Positions 24,920-33,837 of a stretch of 64,000 nt of DNA are shown here, in pieces. Positions within the stretch are counted from its first letter, which is position 1; the number at the start of each line of letters is the position of its first letter. The translations under genes and the position numbers were made by a program. Source of the stretch: Acidimicrobiales bacterium (GTDB lineage Bacteria; Actinomycetota; Acidimicrobiia; Acidimicrobiales; Aldehydirespiratoraceae). Below the pieces are notes generated by a model. It worked only from the letters and a program-made list of their open reading frames with translations. It searched no databases and had not been told where the DNA came from. The stretch lies in NCBI GenBank assembly GCA_041394245.1, contig JAWKIR010000002.1:1-64000 (forward strand). The letters are read 5' to 3'.

Positions 24920-25702
24920 ATGAGCCAGGAGCGCTACGGAACGAACGACAGTGAGGTCGACATCGAGCGGGTCCGGCTGGGGATGCTCGCCGCGGCCCGC
25001 GACCCGAAGACCTTCTCCGTGCTCGAACGGATCGGGGTCTCGGCGGGGATGCACGCGTTGGAGCTCGGTGCCGGGGCGGGCACGGTGAGCGCATGGCTCG
25101 CCGACCGGGTGGGGCAAGAGGGCCGCGTCATGTCGACCGACATCGACCTCCAGTTCCACGGCGACATGCCGGACAACGTGATGGTGCGAACCCACGACAT
25201 CGCGACCGACGCGCTGCCGGCCGAACACTTCGACCTCATCCACGCTCGGGCCGTGCTGCAACACGTGCCGAGCCGCGAAGCGGTGATCCCCAAGCTGATC
25301 GACGCGTTGAAGCCCGGCGGATGGCTGGTGCTGGAGGACGGCCAGTTCCTCGGCTTCGGTGAACAGGGACTCGCCGAGCCCTATCGGACCATCCACCAGA
25401 TCATCTCGGCCGGTGGGCAGGAGGAATGGCGCGACCCGAACTTCGGTCTCCAGATCCTCGACCGCATGCGAGCCAACGGGCTCGTCGATCTCGACGTGAT
25501 CGGCGATGTCTGGGCGATGCGCCCCCACGAGCCCAGCGGCGAATGGTGGTTCCTCGCCCTCGAACGGGCGATCCCGCATCTGGTGGCGGCAGGAATGGTC
25601 GCCGAAGAGGATGGCGCTGCGGCGCTCGCCCAGGTCCGTGAGCCCGGCTTCGTGATGCTCAGCCCGGCATCGATCGCGTCGATCGGGCGCAAACCCGGGT
25701 GA
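24920..25702 (+). CDS. class I SAM-dependent methyltransferase
   Basis: The 260-residue product has the SAM-binding motif I HALELGAGAGTVSAWLA, an acidic strand VMSTDIDL, and motif region FDLIHARAVLQHVPSREAVIPKLIDALKPGGWLVLED, the standard order of UbiE/Methyltransf_25-type enzymes. It transfers a methyl group to an unknown small-molecule acceptor. ATG at 24920 is chosen because GGGGGGAGAG precedes it; a GTG at 24860 would add 20 residues. The 180 bases upstream hold no other recognisable gene. Confidence 0.8.
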   Translation: MSQERYGTNDSEVDIERVRLGMLAAARDPKTFSVLERIGVSAGMHALELGAGAGTVSAWLADRVGQEGRVMSTDIDLQFHGDMPDNVMVRTHDIATDALPAEHFDLIHARAVLQHVPSREAVIPKLIDALKPGGWLVLEDGQFLGFGEQGLAEPYRTIHQIISAGGQEEWRDPNFGLQILDRMRANGLVDLDVIGDVWAMRPHEPSGEWWFLALERAIPHLVAAGMVAEEDGAAALAQVREPGFVMLSPASIASIGRKPG

Positions 25703-25717
25703 GCCGGGTCGTGGACG

Positions 25718-26335
25718 CTAGACGAGCAGGCTCTTCGTGAGTCGTTCCGTCGACATGGCGAGGAAGCCCTCACGTCGATCGCCCTCGAAGTGTGAGGCGA
25801 TCACGATGAGTCGTTCGGCGACGCCGACGCAGGCGGCCCAGAACCAGGTGATCCGTTCGTCGTCGTCCACGAGCTCGACGCCGTCGCGGGCGGCGGCCCG
25901 ACCGAGGAGCGCGTCGGCCCGGTTGCCGAGATCGAGGTAGGCCGCCGTCATGACCGGAGCGATCTCGCGGCCACTGCGGCCGCTGCTCGCCTCGACGAAC
26001 TCCAGCTCGTAGCGCCCCAGCTTCGCGTAGAGGCCGACGACCCAGTCCAGCATCATGCGCACGGTCGCCGAGAGGTCGATGTCATCAGGGACGGCTTCGA
26101 TCATGTCGAGGCCGGCACAGATCTCGCGGTGGAGGAGTTCGCCGAAGATCTCGTCCTTGCCGGAGAACCACTGGTAGACGGCGCCGGAGCTGACCCCGGC
26201 CCTCGAGGCGATCGCCCGGATCGAGAAGCCGTCCCAGCCGACCTGTTCGATGATCTCGGTCGCCGCGGCGAGGACGTCTCGTCGGCGCCCGTCGCGATCC
26301 CCCCGACTGGTCGGCCCGTTGTCGCCGTCGGTCAT
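25718..26335 (-). CDS. TetR-family regulator (second of a coupled pair)
   Basis: The 205-residue protein has the TetR DNA-binding helices at about residues 17-62 (RRRDVLAAATEIIEQVGWDG, FSIRAIASRAGVSSGAVYQWFSGKDEIF). Its start overlaps the stop of another TetR gene (ATGA, 26332-26335), and the recognition helix is nearly the same in both (GVS(S/G)GAVYQWFSGK). The ligand-binding half differs from the neighbour, so the pair probably senses different ligands at similar operators, or forms a heterodimer. Confidence 0.85.
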   Translation of the reverse strand: MTDGDNGPTSRGDRDGRRRDVLAAATEIIEQVGWDGFSIRAIASRAGVSSGAVYQWFSGKDEIFGELLHREICAGLDMIEAVPDDIDLSATVRMMLDWVVGLYAKLGRYELEFVEASSGRSGREIAPVMTAAYLDLGNRADALLGRAAARDGVELVDDDERITWFWAACVGVAERLIVIASHFEGDRREGFLAMSTERLTKSLLV

Positions 26336-26985
26336 CGGCGCTCTCGATCGACCAGGCTGCGAACCGTGGCCGGCGACGGGGCGCGGAGGCCGGCGAGCAG
26401 GCACTCGGCGGTGGTGTCGAGGAAGTCGGTGCGGTCGACGCCCATCGCCTCGAAACGCGAGTCGACCATGTGGTCGCCGACGCCCTTGCCGACGGCCCAC
26501 AACCACGACACCCGGGCCGCGTGGTTCTCGGGCGGGTGGCCGTCGCCGTAGATCGAGAGGAGTCGATCGGCGATCGACGCGCTCAGGCGGGCATGCGCGT
26601 TGGTCAGGTCGTCGGCGTAGGCCGGCGCCCGCCCCTTCAGGCCACGAACGAACTCGAAGCGGTGGCGACCGAGATCGACATGGTTCTTCGCGATGAGCAT
26701 GACGAGGCGGTGCACGGTCTCACTGGGGCCGAGGTCGGCCGGCCAGCTCTCGACGGTGGCAGTGTCGGCCGTGAATCGGGCCGTTTGCAGTTGCGCCCAG
26801 ATCTCGCCCTTGCCCGAGAACCACTGGTAGACGGCACCCCCGCTCACCCCCGCACGCGCGGCGATCTCGCGGATCGAGAAGTCGTCCCAGCCTCGCTCTT
26901 CGAGCACCGACGCCGCCGCGACGAGAACGTCGCGGCGGCGTTGCTCGCGATCACCGCGAGCCGTTTCCCCTATGGATGTCGTCAT
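26332..26985 (-). CDS. TetR-family regulator (first of a coupled pair)
   Basis: The 217-residue protein has helices RRRDVLVAAASVLEERGWDD and FSIREIAARAGVSGGAVYQWFSGKGEIW, matching its downstream neighbour closely in the DNA-binding part. ATG at 26985 is preferred over 27051 or 26994 because the longer forms include the palindrome at 26993. The neighbouring RND transporter ends 80 bases upstream on the same strand, so regulation of that transporter or of the thiolase is possible but unproven. Confidence 0.83.
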   Translation of the reverse strand: MTTSIGETARGDREQRRRDVLVAAASVLEERGWDDFSIREIAARAGVSGGAVYQWFSGKGEIWAQLQTARFTADTATVESWPADLGPSETVHRLVMLIAKNHVDLGRHRFEFVRGLKGRAPAYADDLTNAHARLSASIADRLLSIYGDGHPPENHAARVSWLWAVGKGVGDHMVDSRFEAMGVDRTDFLDTTAECLLAGLRAPSPATVRSLVDRERR

Positions 26986-26992
26986 CCCGCCC

Positions 26993-27004
26993 ATGGGTGC
27001 CCAT
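26993..27004. promoter_or_regulatory. palindrome upstream of the TetR pair
   Basis: ATGGG-TG-CCCAT lies eight bases upstream of the first TetR start in the 79-base gap before the RND transporter gene. A self-regulatory site is a reasonable guess, given two TetR proteins with the same recognition helix. Confidence 0.35.
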
Positions 27005-27064
27005 AGTGGTGCGCTGATCACGCTGGAGGGTGGACTTCCATGGATTACCACACAGAGTGAGGTA

Positions 27065-30040
27065 TCAGCCGCCCCTGGCGATAGTCAGGGCCGTATCGAT
27101 GGATGCGTCGTCGATACCGCAGTCCTGAGCGGCGGCGACCACGGGCACCACCGCCTCGTCGGTGAACGTGAGCACCTGGAACTCGTTGAGCAGCTGATCC
27201 TCGGTGAAACGTTCGAGCAGCACCGTCGCCGCACACACCGCCGACTGCGGGTCGACCCCGACATCGGGATTGGTGAGCAGGTCGAAGAGTGCGCCGTCGA
27301 TGAAGCCTCCCGGCCGGTCGGTACCGAACTGGGTGACGTCGATCTCCTCCTGCGGCGGCGGTTCGACGGTGGGGTCGATCGTGGTCGTCGTGGTGGTCGT
27401 CGTCGGGAGTGCGACCGCCGAATACTCGATCTCCGCCGCGTTGCCCTCCTCGGAGTCGGCGCTGAGGAACAGGGCGACACCGATGGCCAACACCGCGGCA
27501 CCTGCCACGAGCAATCCGGGGCGCGGACGATCGGCCAGCACCACGGCGTACTCGTCGGCCTGTGCGGTCTGGTCGATCCCGAGCCAGTTCTTGTTGTCGG
27601 CCCAGACGAGCAACGGCGGCATCACGACGAGGGCGGACAGGAGGGCGACGGCGACGTTGAGCGTGACGATCATGCCGAAGTCGGACAGCAGCGGCAACGC
27701 CGAGAACACGAGCACCCCGAAGCCGCCGATCGTGGTGAGGGCCGAGGTGAAGAATGCCCGGCCGGTGCGTGCCGACGCCCGGTCGGTCGCCTCCTTCGGC
27801 GTGAGCCCACGCTGTCGCTCCTCGAGATAGCGCCCGAGGATCAGGATGCTGAACTCGGTGCACGACGCGATGACCAGTGGGCCGCTGACCGTCGTCAAAG
27901 GACTCAGGGTGAGACCCAGGACGGCGACGATCACCGAAGCCGCCCCGACCGCGAGGAGCACGGGCACCATCGCGAGGAGCGCTCGAGCCGCGCTGCGGAA
28001 CCGGAGCAGGATCCACAAGCCGGCGGTGGCGAGCGCGAGATACGTGAGGATCGCCCGGTTGGCCGAGAGATTCTCGAGCAGGCCGACGCCGACGACGGCG
28101 AGACCGGCCGGCACCGCCCGAACCGGCTGCTGGCCCGAGTCGAGGTCGGTCCGGAGGATCGAGTCGGCGGGAAGGTCGAGCGCGTCGATACGGGCGGCGA
28201 GGTCTTCGTTGAGCGCGGCGACCAGGATGGCGTCGTCGGCCAGCGGCGCCGGTCCGAGCCGGAGGTTGAGCTGGGCGGCGGTGCCCTCGTCGTTGATCAG
28301 CACCCGACGGATGTCGTCCGGCATCACGTCGATCAGGGCGACCACGTCCTCGGCCCGCGGGGGAACCGGGTTGACGCTGTCGTCGTAGTTGATGATCTTC
28401 GACAGCGTCGAGACCATGCTCGAGCTGTTGCGGATCACAGTGCCGTCCTCGTTGGCTTCGATGAAGTCCCACACGAGGTCGATGACGGCCTGGTCGCGGA
28501 CGTTGTTGGCCTCGATCAGGACACCGAGGGTGCTCTCGAACCCGGTCTCGTTCTCGAGCCGACGGATGTCGCGGACCGTGTCGGTGTCCTGGTTCACCCA
28601 CCGCACCGGGTCGCTCTCGATCTCGAACTGGTCCTCGAGGGCGATGCCGGCCAGGAGCAGGCCGACCGACGCGATGATCAACGGGATCACGAACTTCTGG
28701 GGCAATCCGCCCAGCGCGACGATGCCCCGCTCGACCGGCGACAGCTCGGCCAGCGACTCGGTGCGGGCCCGGTACTCCCGGATGCCGAGCACCGCGGTCG
28801 GGACGAGGATGCCGACGATCAGGATGATCACGATGCCGATCGCGAGCATCACGCCGAAGTCGCGGATCATCGGGACGAGCGAGATCCGCATCACGAGGAA
28901 CGCGGCGACGGCCGCGAACGTGGCGGCCACCAGGGGTGGGCCGAGGTTGGCCAAGGTCTCCTGTATGGGATTGCTGGCCCGGGCGAGGACGACCTCCTCC
29001 TCGACCCGGTTGTGGACCTGGATCGCGAAGTCGACGCCGAGCCCGATGAGGATCGGGAGGCCGGAGATGGTGACGAGCGAGAGATCGATCCCGATCAGGC
29101 CGAGCAGCGAGAAGGTCCACGCGACGGCGATCAGCACGGCGAGGAGGGGGAGGAGACGCCAGCGAACCCGGAAGGTGACGGCGAGGACGAGCGCCATGAT
29201 CGCGACCGCGGCGGCGCCGAGCGTCAGCATGCCGCCCTGGAGATAGTCGTTGATGTCCTTCAGGAAGACCGGAGAACCGGTGGTGGTGACCTCGAACCCC
29301 TCGAGGTCGGCCGACGCCATGATCTCGAGGATCGCCTCGGTGCCCGAGGAGAGCGTGTCGAGGTCGGCGTTGCCTTCGAGGATCACGCCGCCCACGGCGG
29401 TGTACTTGTCGGGGTAGGTGCTCTCGAGCGATCGGCGGATCCGACGGTCCTCGAACGAAGGTGTCGTCGTGATCGCGCCACCGTCCACCTCGTAGCCGGT
29501 GTTGTCCCAGAGCAGGAGTTCGATCCAGTTCGGGTTGGCGAGGTCGGCCGGTCGGGCGGCGCTGAGTCGGGCGAGGGACACCGACGTGTCGATGCTGCGG
29601 CGAGCCGCCGACTCCTCGTCGTCGTCGACGCCGGTGGCTCGGGCGAGCGCCTGGGTCGCGACGCTCTCGTCGAGGATCGCCGACGAGAACTCCATCGACA
29701 CGAGCGGTGTGACCACGGCATGGACCTCGGGGACGGCTCGCAGCGCGGCTTCGAGACGTGTGAGCTCGGCCCGGTTGGCGTCGCTCATGAGGTCGTCGAT
29801 GGTCGCCTCGCCCTCCGACGAGAAGAGCAGGATCACGGCCTCGCCGCCGAACGTGTTCTGGAACTCGACGTTGTCGATCGAGGCCTGACTGTCGGTGTTG
29901 AGGTAGCTGTCCTGGCCCGTGGCGAACTCGATCCTCGTCGCGCCGATGGCGAGCACACCGGTGATCGCGAGGACCACCAGGCCCACCGCCCACCAGTACT
30001 TGCCCAGCCCGACCGCGATCGTTCGCCAGAACCGTTCCAT
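27065..30040 (-). CDS. RND/MMPL-family transporter with C-terminal extension
   Basis: The 991-residue membrane protein has two copies of the 1+5 TM RND layout: TM1 (WWAVGLVVLAITGVLAIG), a large external loop, a block of five TMs (TLGAAAVAIMALVLAVTF to PTAVLGI), then the same again (TM7 FVIPLIIASVGLLLAG, later block LLAMVPVLLAVGAA to LLVWADN). It resembles HpnN/MMPL lipid exporters, driven by the proton gradient. After a last TM (GLLVAGAAVLAIGVALFL) a Thr-rich linker leads to an external domain of about 100 residues with two Cys (SAVCAATVLLERF, AAQDCGIDDAS). GGGGGGTATCG precedes ATG at 30040. Confidence 0.87.
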   Translation of the reverse strand: MERFWRTIAVGLGKYWWAVGLVVLAITGVLAIGATRIEFATGQDSYLNTDSQASIDNVEFQNTFGGEAVILLFSSEGEATIDDLMSDANRAELTRLEAALRAVPEVHAVVTPLVSMEFSSAILDESVATQALARATGVDDDEESAARRSIDTSVSLARLSAARPADLANPNWIELLLWDNTGYEVDGGAITTTPSFEDRRIRRSLESTYPDKYTAVGGVILEGNADLDTLSSGTEAILEIMASADLEGFEVTTTGSPVFLKDINDYLQGGMLTLGAAAVAIMALVLAVTFRVRWRLLPLLAVLIAVAWTFSLLGLIGIDLSLVTISGLPILIGLGVDFAIQVHNRVEEEVVLARASNPIQETLANLGPPLVAATFAAVAAFLVMRISLVPMIRDFGVMLAIGIVIILIVGILVPTAVLGIREYRARTESLAELSPVERGIVALGGLPQKFVIPLIIASVGLLLAGIALEDQFEIESDPVRWVNQDTDTVRDIRRLENETGFESTLGVLIEANNVRDQAVIDLVWDFIEANEDGTVIRNSSSMVSTLSKIINYDDSVNPVPPRAEDVVALIDVMPDDIRRVLINDEGTAAQLNLRLGPAPLADDAILVAALNEDLAARIDALDLPADSILRTDLDSGQQPVRAVPAGLAVVGVGLLENLSANRAILTYLALATAGLWILLRFRSAARALLAMVPVLLAVGAASVIVAVLGLTLSPLTTVSGPLVIASCTEFSILILGRYLEERQRGLTPKEATDRASARTGRAFFTSALTTIGGFGVLVFSALPLLSDFGMIVTLNVAVALLSALVVMPPLLVWADNKNWLGIDQTAQADEYAVVLADRPRPGLLVAGAAVLAIGVALFLSADSEEGNAAEIEYSAVALPTTTTTTTTIDPTVEPPPQEEIDVTQFGTDRPGGFIDGALFDLLTNPDVGVDPQSAVCAATVLLERFTEDQLLNEFQVLTFTDEAVVPVVAAAQDCGIDDASIDTALTIARGG

Positions 30041-30135
30041 CGATACCCCCCAAAGGCTCCGGGCCGCGATCCGGCCCGACACCCCAATGCTTGCACGGAT
30101 GTGTCGCCTGTGCCTTGCTGCGGCAGGATGGAGAC

Positions 30136-31302
30136 ATGACTGACGCCACTCCTTCCACCGCCTACATCGTCGATGCAGTGCGGACCCCGACCGGCAAGCG
30201 CGGTGGTGCTCTGTCGCACCTCCACCCTGCGGATCTGGCCGCTGCGTCGATCACGGCGCTGATGGAACGCACCGGCGTCGACCCGAACGCCGTCGAAGAC
30301 GTGGTGTTCGGCAACGTCGACTCGGTCGGTGGCCAGGCCGGCGACATCGCCCGCACGGCATGGCTGGTCGCCGGGTTGCCCGAGGCGATCCCCGGCACCA
30401 CGGTCGACCGCCAATGCGGTTCGGGGCAGCAGGCGATCAGCTTCGCCGCCATGGGGGTGATGGCCGGCGTGCAGGACCTCGTCGTCGCCGGTGGCACCCA
30501 GCAGATGTCACAGATCCCCATCTCGTCGGCGATGACCCTCGCCGCCGACCTGGGCTTCGACGACCCGTTCTCGGGCTCGCCCGGCTGGGTCGAGCGCTAC
30601 GGCTCGCAGGAGGTCTCGCAGTTCCGCGGCGCGGAGATGATCGCCGAGAAGTGGAACATCAGCCGCGACGAATGCGAGCGCTTCGCGTTCGAGAGCCACG
30701 AACGGGCGATTCGAGCGATCGACGAGGGCCGATTCGATCGCGAGATCGCGCCACTCGCCGGTCTCGCGATGGACGAGACCCCCCGTCGGGGCGGCTCGCT
30801 CGAGAAGATGCAGCAGCTCGCACCGCTCGTCGAGGGTGGCCGCCTGACCGCGGCGTGCGCCAGCCAGATCTGCGACGCGTCCTCTGCCCTGCTGATCGCG
30901 TCCGAGCAGGCGCTGAAGGATCACGACCTGACGCCGCGGGCCCGCATCCACCACATGAGCGTGCGCGGCGACGACCCGATCTTCATGCTCACCGGGCCGA
31001 TCCCGGCCACGGCCTACGCACTCGAGAAGAGCGGCATGCGCATCGACGACATCGACCTCTTCGAATGCAACGAGGCGTTCGCCCCCGTGCCGCTCGCGTG
31101 GATGAAGGAGCACGACATCCCCCACGAGAAGGTCAACGTCAACGGCGGCGCCATCGCCCTCGGGCACCCCCTGGGAGCGACCGGGGCCAAGCTGATGACG
31201 ACGCTGCTCCACGAGCTCGAGCGCACCGGCGGTCGCTACGGATTCCAGACGATGTGTGAAGGCGGCGGCCAGGCCAACGTCACCATCATCGAGCGGCTGT
31301 AG
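30136..31302 (+). CDS. thiolase (acetyl-CoA C-acyltransferase)
   Basis: The 388-residue enzyme keeps all thiolase catalytic residues: the nucleophile Cys in VDRQCGSGQQA, the NEAFAPV loop (FECNEAFAP), the His of GGAIALGHPLGATGAK and the second Cys of TMCEGGGQAN. It either cleaves 3-ketoacyl-CoA in beta-oxidation or condenses acyl-CoA. It starts the transcription unit that continues with the LLM enzyme (three-base gap at 31302-31306), suggesting a joint fatty or isoprenoid acyl pathway. Confidence 0.93.
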   Translation: MTDATPSTAYIVDAVRTPTGKRGGALSHLHPADLAAASITALMERTGVDPNAVEDVVFGNVDSVGGQAGDIARTAWLVAGLPEAIPGTTVDRQCGSGQQAISFAAMGVMAGVQDLVVAGGTQQMSQIPISSAMTLAADLGFDDPFSGSPGWVERYGSQEVSQFRGAEMIAEKWNISRDECERFAFESHERAIRAIDEGRFDREIAPLAGLAMDETPRRGGSLEKMQQLAPLVEGGRLTAACASQICDASSALLIASEQALKDHDLTPRARIHHMSVRGDDPIFMLTGPIPATAYALEKSGMRIDDIDLFECNEAFAPVPLAWMKEHDIPHEKVNVNGGAIALGHPLGATGAKLMTTLLHELERTGGRYGFQTMCEGGGQANVTIIERL

Positions 31303-31305
31303 CGC

Positions 31306-32271
31306 ATGGCTACCCCGCTGGCGAACGGCAGCGTCTCGCTGCGCCTGTATCCGCACGACGTCGACGCGGTCGAGCAGCTCTCGCTCATTCGCGCCCAGGC
31401 CGCCCGCGGCGCCGAGGTGGGGTACGACGGGGTGATGGTCAGCGAACACCACGCCGACTTCCCCGGCTATCTGCCCAACCCGGTGCAGCTGGCCGGCTTC
31501 CTGCTCGACTCCATGGCGACGGGGTGGGCCGCACCGTGCCCGCTGCTGTTGCCGATGAAGCCCTACGCCCTGGTGGCCGAAGACCTCGCCTGGCTCGACG
31601 CCGCGTACCCCGGCCGGGTCGGCGCCGGCTTCGCCGCCGGCGCACTGCCGGTCGACTTCGAGCTCGCAGAAGTGCCCTTCGACGAGATCGTCGAACGGTT
31701 CAAGGCGTCGCTTCCGAAGACCATCGCCGCGCTGCGCGGAGAGGACGACACGCCCCTCGCGGCCGACCGGGCCATCGCCCGGACCGCAACGGCGCCGATG
31801 CCGATGGTCGTCGCCGCGCAGAGCCCGGGGGCGGTGCGCCGCGCCGCCCGTCTCGGTGTCGGCATCCTCTACGACAGTCTCCAGACGGCCGAGGTCACCG
31901 CCCGGCTCAGCGACGCATTCCTCGAAGCCGGCGGCACGGGCGCGCGCATCGCGATCCGTCGCGTGTGGATCGGCGACCCGCCCAACGACGAGATGGCAGC
32001 CCAGATGGCGCACTATCGCAGCTACGCCCCCGAGTCGGCCATGAAGAACTGGGACGGCGACCAGCTCATCGCCGCGCCCACGCCGGCCGAAGCCGCCGAA
32101 CGCCTCGCCGACTTCCTCGACGCGGCGAACTGCGACACCGTCAACGTGCGCATCCACGTGAAGGGACTCACTCCGGCGCAGGTCGACGAACAGCTCGCCC
32201 TCCACGGCGGCGAGTTCCTCGACACGCTGCGAGATCGACTCCTCAGCTCGAGGTCTCAGCAGCCGACATAG
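31306..32271 (+). CDS. LLM-class flavin-dependent oxidoreductase
   Basis: The 321-residue product has luciferase-like features: the early LYPHDVDAVEQLSLIRAQAARGAEVGYDGVMVSEHH (SEHH is the typical flavin-site sequence), LLLPMKPYALVAEDLAWLDAAYPGRVGAGFAAG, and PMVVAAQSPGAVRRAARLG near residue 165. It probably oxidises or reduces a CoA-ester or aldehyde using FMN or F420. Only three bases separate it from the thiolase, so both act in the same pathway. Confidence 0.82.
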   Translation: MATPLANGSVSLRLYPHDVDAVEQLSLIRAQAARGAEVGYDGVMVSEHHADFPGYLPNPVQLAGFLLDSMATGWAAPCPLLLPMKPYALVAEDLAWLDAAYPGRVGAGFAAGALPVDFELAEVPFDEIVERFKASLPKTIAALRGEDDTPLAADRAIARTATAPMPMVVAAQSPGAVRRAARLGVGILYDSLQTAEVTARLSDAFLEAGGTGARIAIRRVWIGDPPNDEMAAQMAHYRSYAPESAMKNWDGDQLIAAPTPAEAAERLADFLDAANCDTVNVRIHVKGLTPAQVDEQLALHGGEFLDTLRDRLLSSRSQQPT

Positions 32272-32276
32272 GTCGT

Positions 32277-32780
32277 ATGGCTCACGCCCTCGATCCCGAC
32301 GAGCGCTTCGCCGCGAAGGTCGCGGAGATCAACGAACGCGCGACGGCGGAGGCCGGTCGCAAGGCGATGTGGCGCACGCACCATCACCCCGATCAGTACG
32401 ACCGTTGTGTGCTGGTGGGTGGCACTCGCTACTGCCGACGCTGCCTGACCCTGTACCCGGTGGCCGCGTTGTTCGCGGCGCTCACTCTGGCGGGATGGTC
32501 GCTGTGGCCGGCGTCGCTCGACCTCTGGTTCATCTGGTTGCCGTGCATTCCCGCGACGATCGACTTCGTCGCCGAGCAACTCCGGCTTGCCCGTTACTCG
32601 GCCCGGCGGCAGTTCCTGACCACATTGCTCGTTGCGCCCGCGTTGGGCCGGGGGATCGGCCACGAACTGCAGAATTCGTTCTCGTGGGAGTTGTGGGGTC
32701 CCGTGCTGTGCTTCTGCACGATCTGGTTCTTCGCTGCCATCGCCGGGTTCCGCATGCGGCATCCCTCGGGCACGAACTGA
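32277..32780 (+). CDS. DUF2085-like small membrane protein
   Basis: The 167-residue protein has a basic, His-rich N-terminal part (WRTHHHPDQYDRC), a CxxC-like site RYCRRCLTLYP, and then three to four hydrophobic segments (VAALFAALTLAGWSLW, LWFIWLPCIPATIDFVAEQL, LTTLLVAPALGRGIG, VLCFCTIWFFAAIAGF). This is the pattern of DUF2085 (predicted membrane proteins with a Cys pair before the first TM). Function is unknown. The ATG at 32277 follows GGTCGT, a weak ribosome site. Confidence 0.65.
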   Translation: MAHALDPDERFAAKVAEINERATAEAGRKAMWRTHHHPDQYDRCVLVGGTRYCRRCLTLYPVAALFAALTLAGWSLWPASLDLWFIWLPCIPATIDFVAEQLRLARYSARRQFLTTLLVAPALGRGIGHELQNSFSWELWGPVLCFCTIWFFAAIAGFRMRHPSGTN

Positions 32781-32792
32781 GCCGTTCGACCC

Positions 32793-32819
32793 TTGCCCGG
32801 CCAGATGGACCGGGCAAGC
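32793..32819 (+). terminator. GC-rich hairpin between DUF2085 and SRPBCC genes
   Basis: CTTGCCCGG and CCGGGCAAG form a perfect 9-bp stem with a nine-base loop, followed by CATTTCCC. It ends eight bases before the SRPBCC start codon. It could terminate the upstream transcript or restrict access to the next start site; the T-run is short. Confidence 0.5.
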
Positions 32820-32826
32820 ATTTCCC

Positions 32827-33255
32827 ATGGCCTCCTACACCGCCACGATCAATGTCGACGCGTCGCCCGAGGCCGCGTTCACCTACCTCGCCGATCCCCT
32901 GAACCGGGCCGAATGGGACCCGTCGGTCCGTTCGGTGGTGGCCGCTCGTGACCACTTCGACGTGACGGTCGGGTTCTACGGCAAGGCGATCGAGGCGACG
33001 TACACGGTCGACGAGTTGGTCGAGCCGTCGCGGATCGTCTTCGAGATCGGCGGCAAGGTGAAGGGGCGCGACGTCATCGAGATCGTCGAACGCGACGGCG
33101 GATCGAGCGTGACGCTCGACCTCGACGTGTCCATGAAGGGTGCGGCACGACTGCTCGACCGTGGCCTGCAGGTGGCGTTCGCCGGGATCGGTGACAACAT
33201 CGCGAGCGAGCTGAAGAAGCAGCTCGATCGGGTGGGGCCCCTAGACGAGGGCTGA
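32827..33255 (+). CDS. SRPBCC-family ligand-binding protein
   Basis: The 142-residue protein follows the START/SRPBCC pattern: INVDASPEAAFTYLADPLNRAEWDPSVRSV at the N-terminus, a central EPSRIVFEIGGKVKGRD and a C-terminal helix GIGDNIASELKKQLDRV. The fold binds a hydrophobic ligand in a deep pocket. It has no signal peptide. Its 3' end overlaps the convergent carD gene by 15 bases, so the two transcripts run into each other. Confidence 0.78.
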   Translation: MASYTATINVDASPEAAFTYLADPLNRAEWDPSVRSVVAARDHFDVTVGFYGKAIEATYTVDELVEPSRIVFEIGGKVKGRDVIEIVERDGGSSVTLDLDVSMKGAARLLDRGLQVAFAGIGDNIASELKKQLDRVGPLDEG

Positions 33256-33720
33256 ATCGACCTTTGCCATCGCGTCGTCTTCCTCGACATCGAGGGCGAA
33301 GGCGAGCTCGGAGACCAGCACGTTGCGGGCCTTCGTGTAGAGCGACTTCTCGCCGGCCGACAGGCCCTTGGCCTGGTCGCGCAGGGCGAGGTTCCGGACC
33401 ACCTCGGCGACCTGGTAGACGTCGCCCGACTTCAGCTTCTCCTGGTGGTTCTTAAAGCGGCGCGACCAGTTGGCCGGCTCACGCACATCTCGCTTGGCGA
33501 GCACCTCGAAGAGGTCTTCGACGTCTTCGGTGCTGATCGGCCAGCGCATGCCGACCTCCTCGGCCATGTCGACCGGCACCGCCAGGGTCATCTCGCCGTG
33601 GGCCATGCGCAGGACGAGATATTCCTTCTCCTCGCCGAAGGCGGTGCGCTTTTCCTTCCTCTCGATCACCGCGGCCCCGTGATGGGGATACACGACGCGG
33701 TCACCAGGCTTGTAGCTCAA
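33241..33720 (-). CDS. carD: CarD-family RNA polymerase-binding regulator
   Basis: The 159-residue protein begins MSYKPGDRVVYPHHGAAVIERKEKR, the CarD/TRCF RNA-polymerase-interacting domain (beta subunit contact), and ends in a basic helical DNA-binding part (NWSRRFKNHQEKLKSGDVYQVAEVVRNLALRD, KARNVLVSELA). In mycobacteria CarD stabilises open promoter complexes, especially at rRNA promoters, and is essential. It overlaps the convergent SRPBCC gene by 15 bases. Confidence 0.93.
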   Translation of the reverse strand: MSYKPGDRVVYPHHGAAVIERKEKRTAFGEEKEYLVLRMAHGEMTLAVPVDMAEEVGMRWPISTEDVEDLFEVLAKRDVREPANWSRRFKNHQEKLKSGDVYQVAEVVRNLALRDQAKGLSAGEKSLYTKARNVLVSELAFALDVEEDDAMAKVDSALV

Positions 33721-33837
33721 AGGGAGTCCTTACCGAAGAGTCGGGAGAAGATCGACGAATCGCCTCCCCACAGGATGCCAGGTGGCGGCGGGTTCGCAAA
33801 CGCGGCAGCGGTCACCTTTCCCCTACGATCTACCGCC

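Noticed and set aside
26972..30139. 1055-codon open frame on the forward strand opposite the RND transporter
   Set aside because: It is the antisense shadow of a clear membrane protein gene. Its translation is almost pure R/D/E/H/G low-complexity sequence, as expected for the wobble-driven complement of GC-rich coding DNA.
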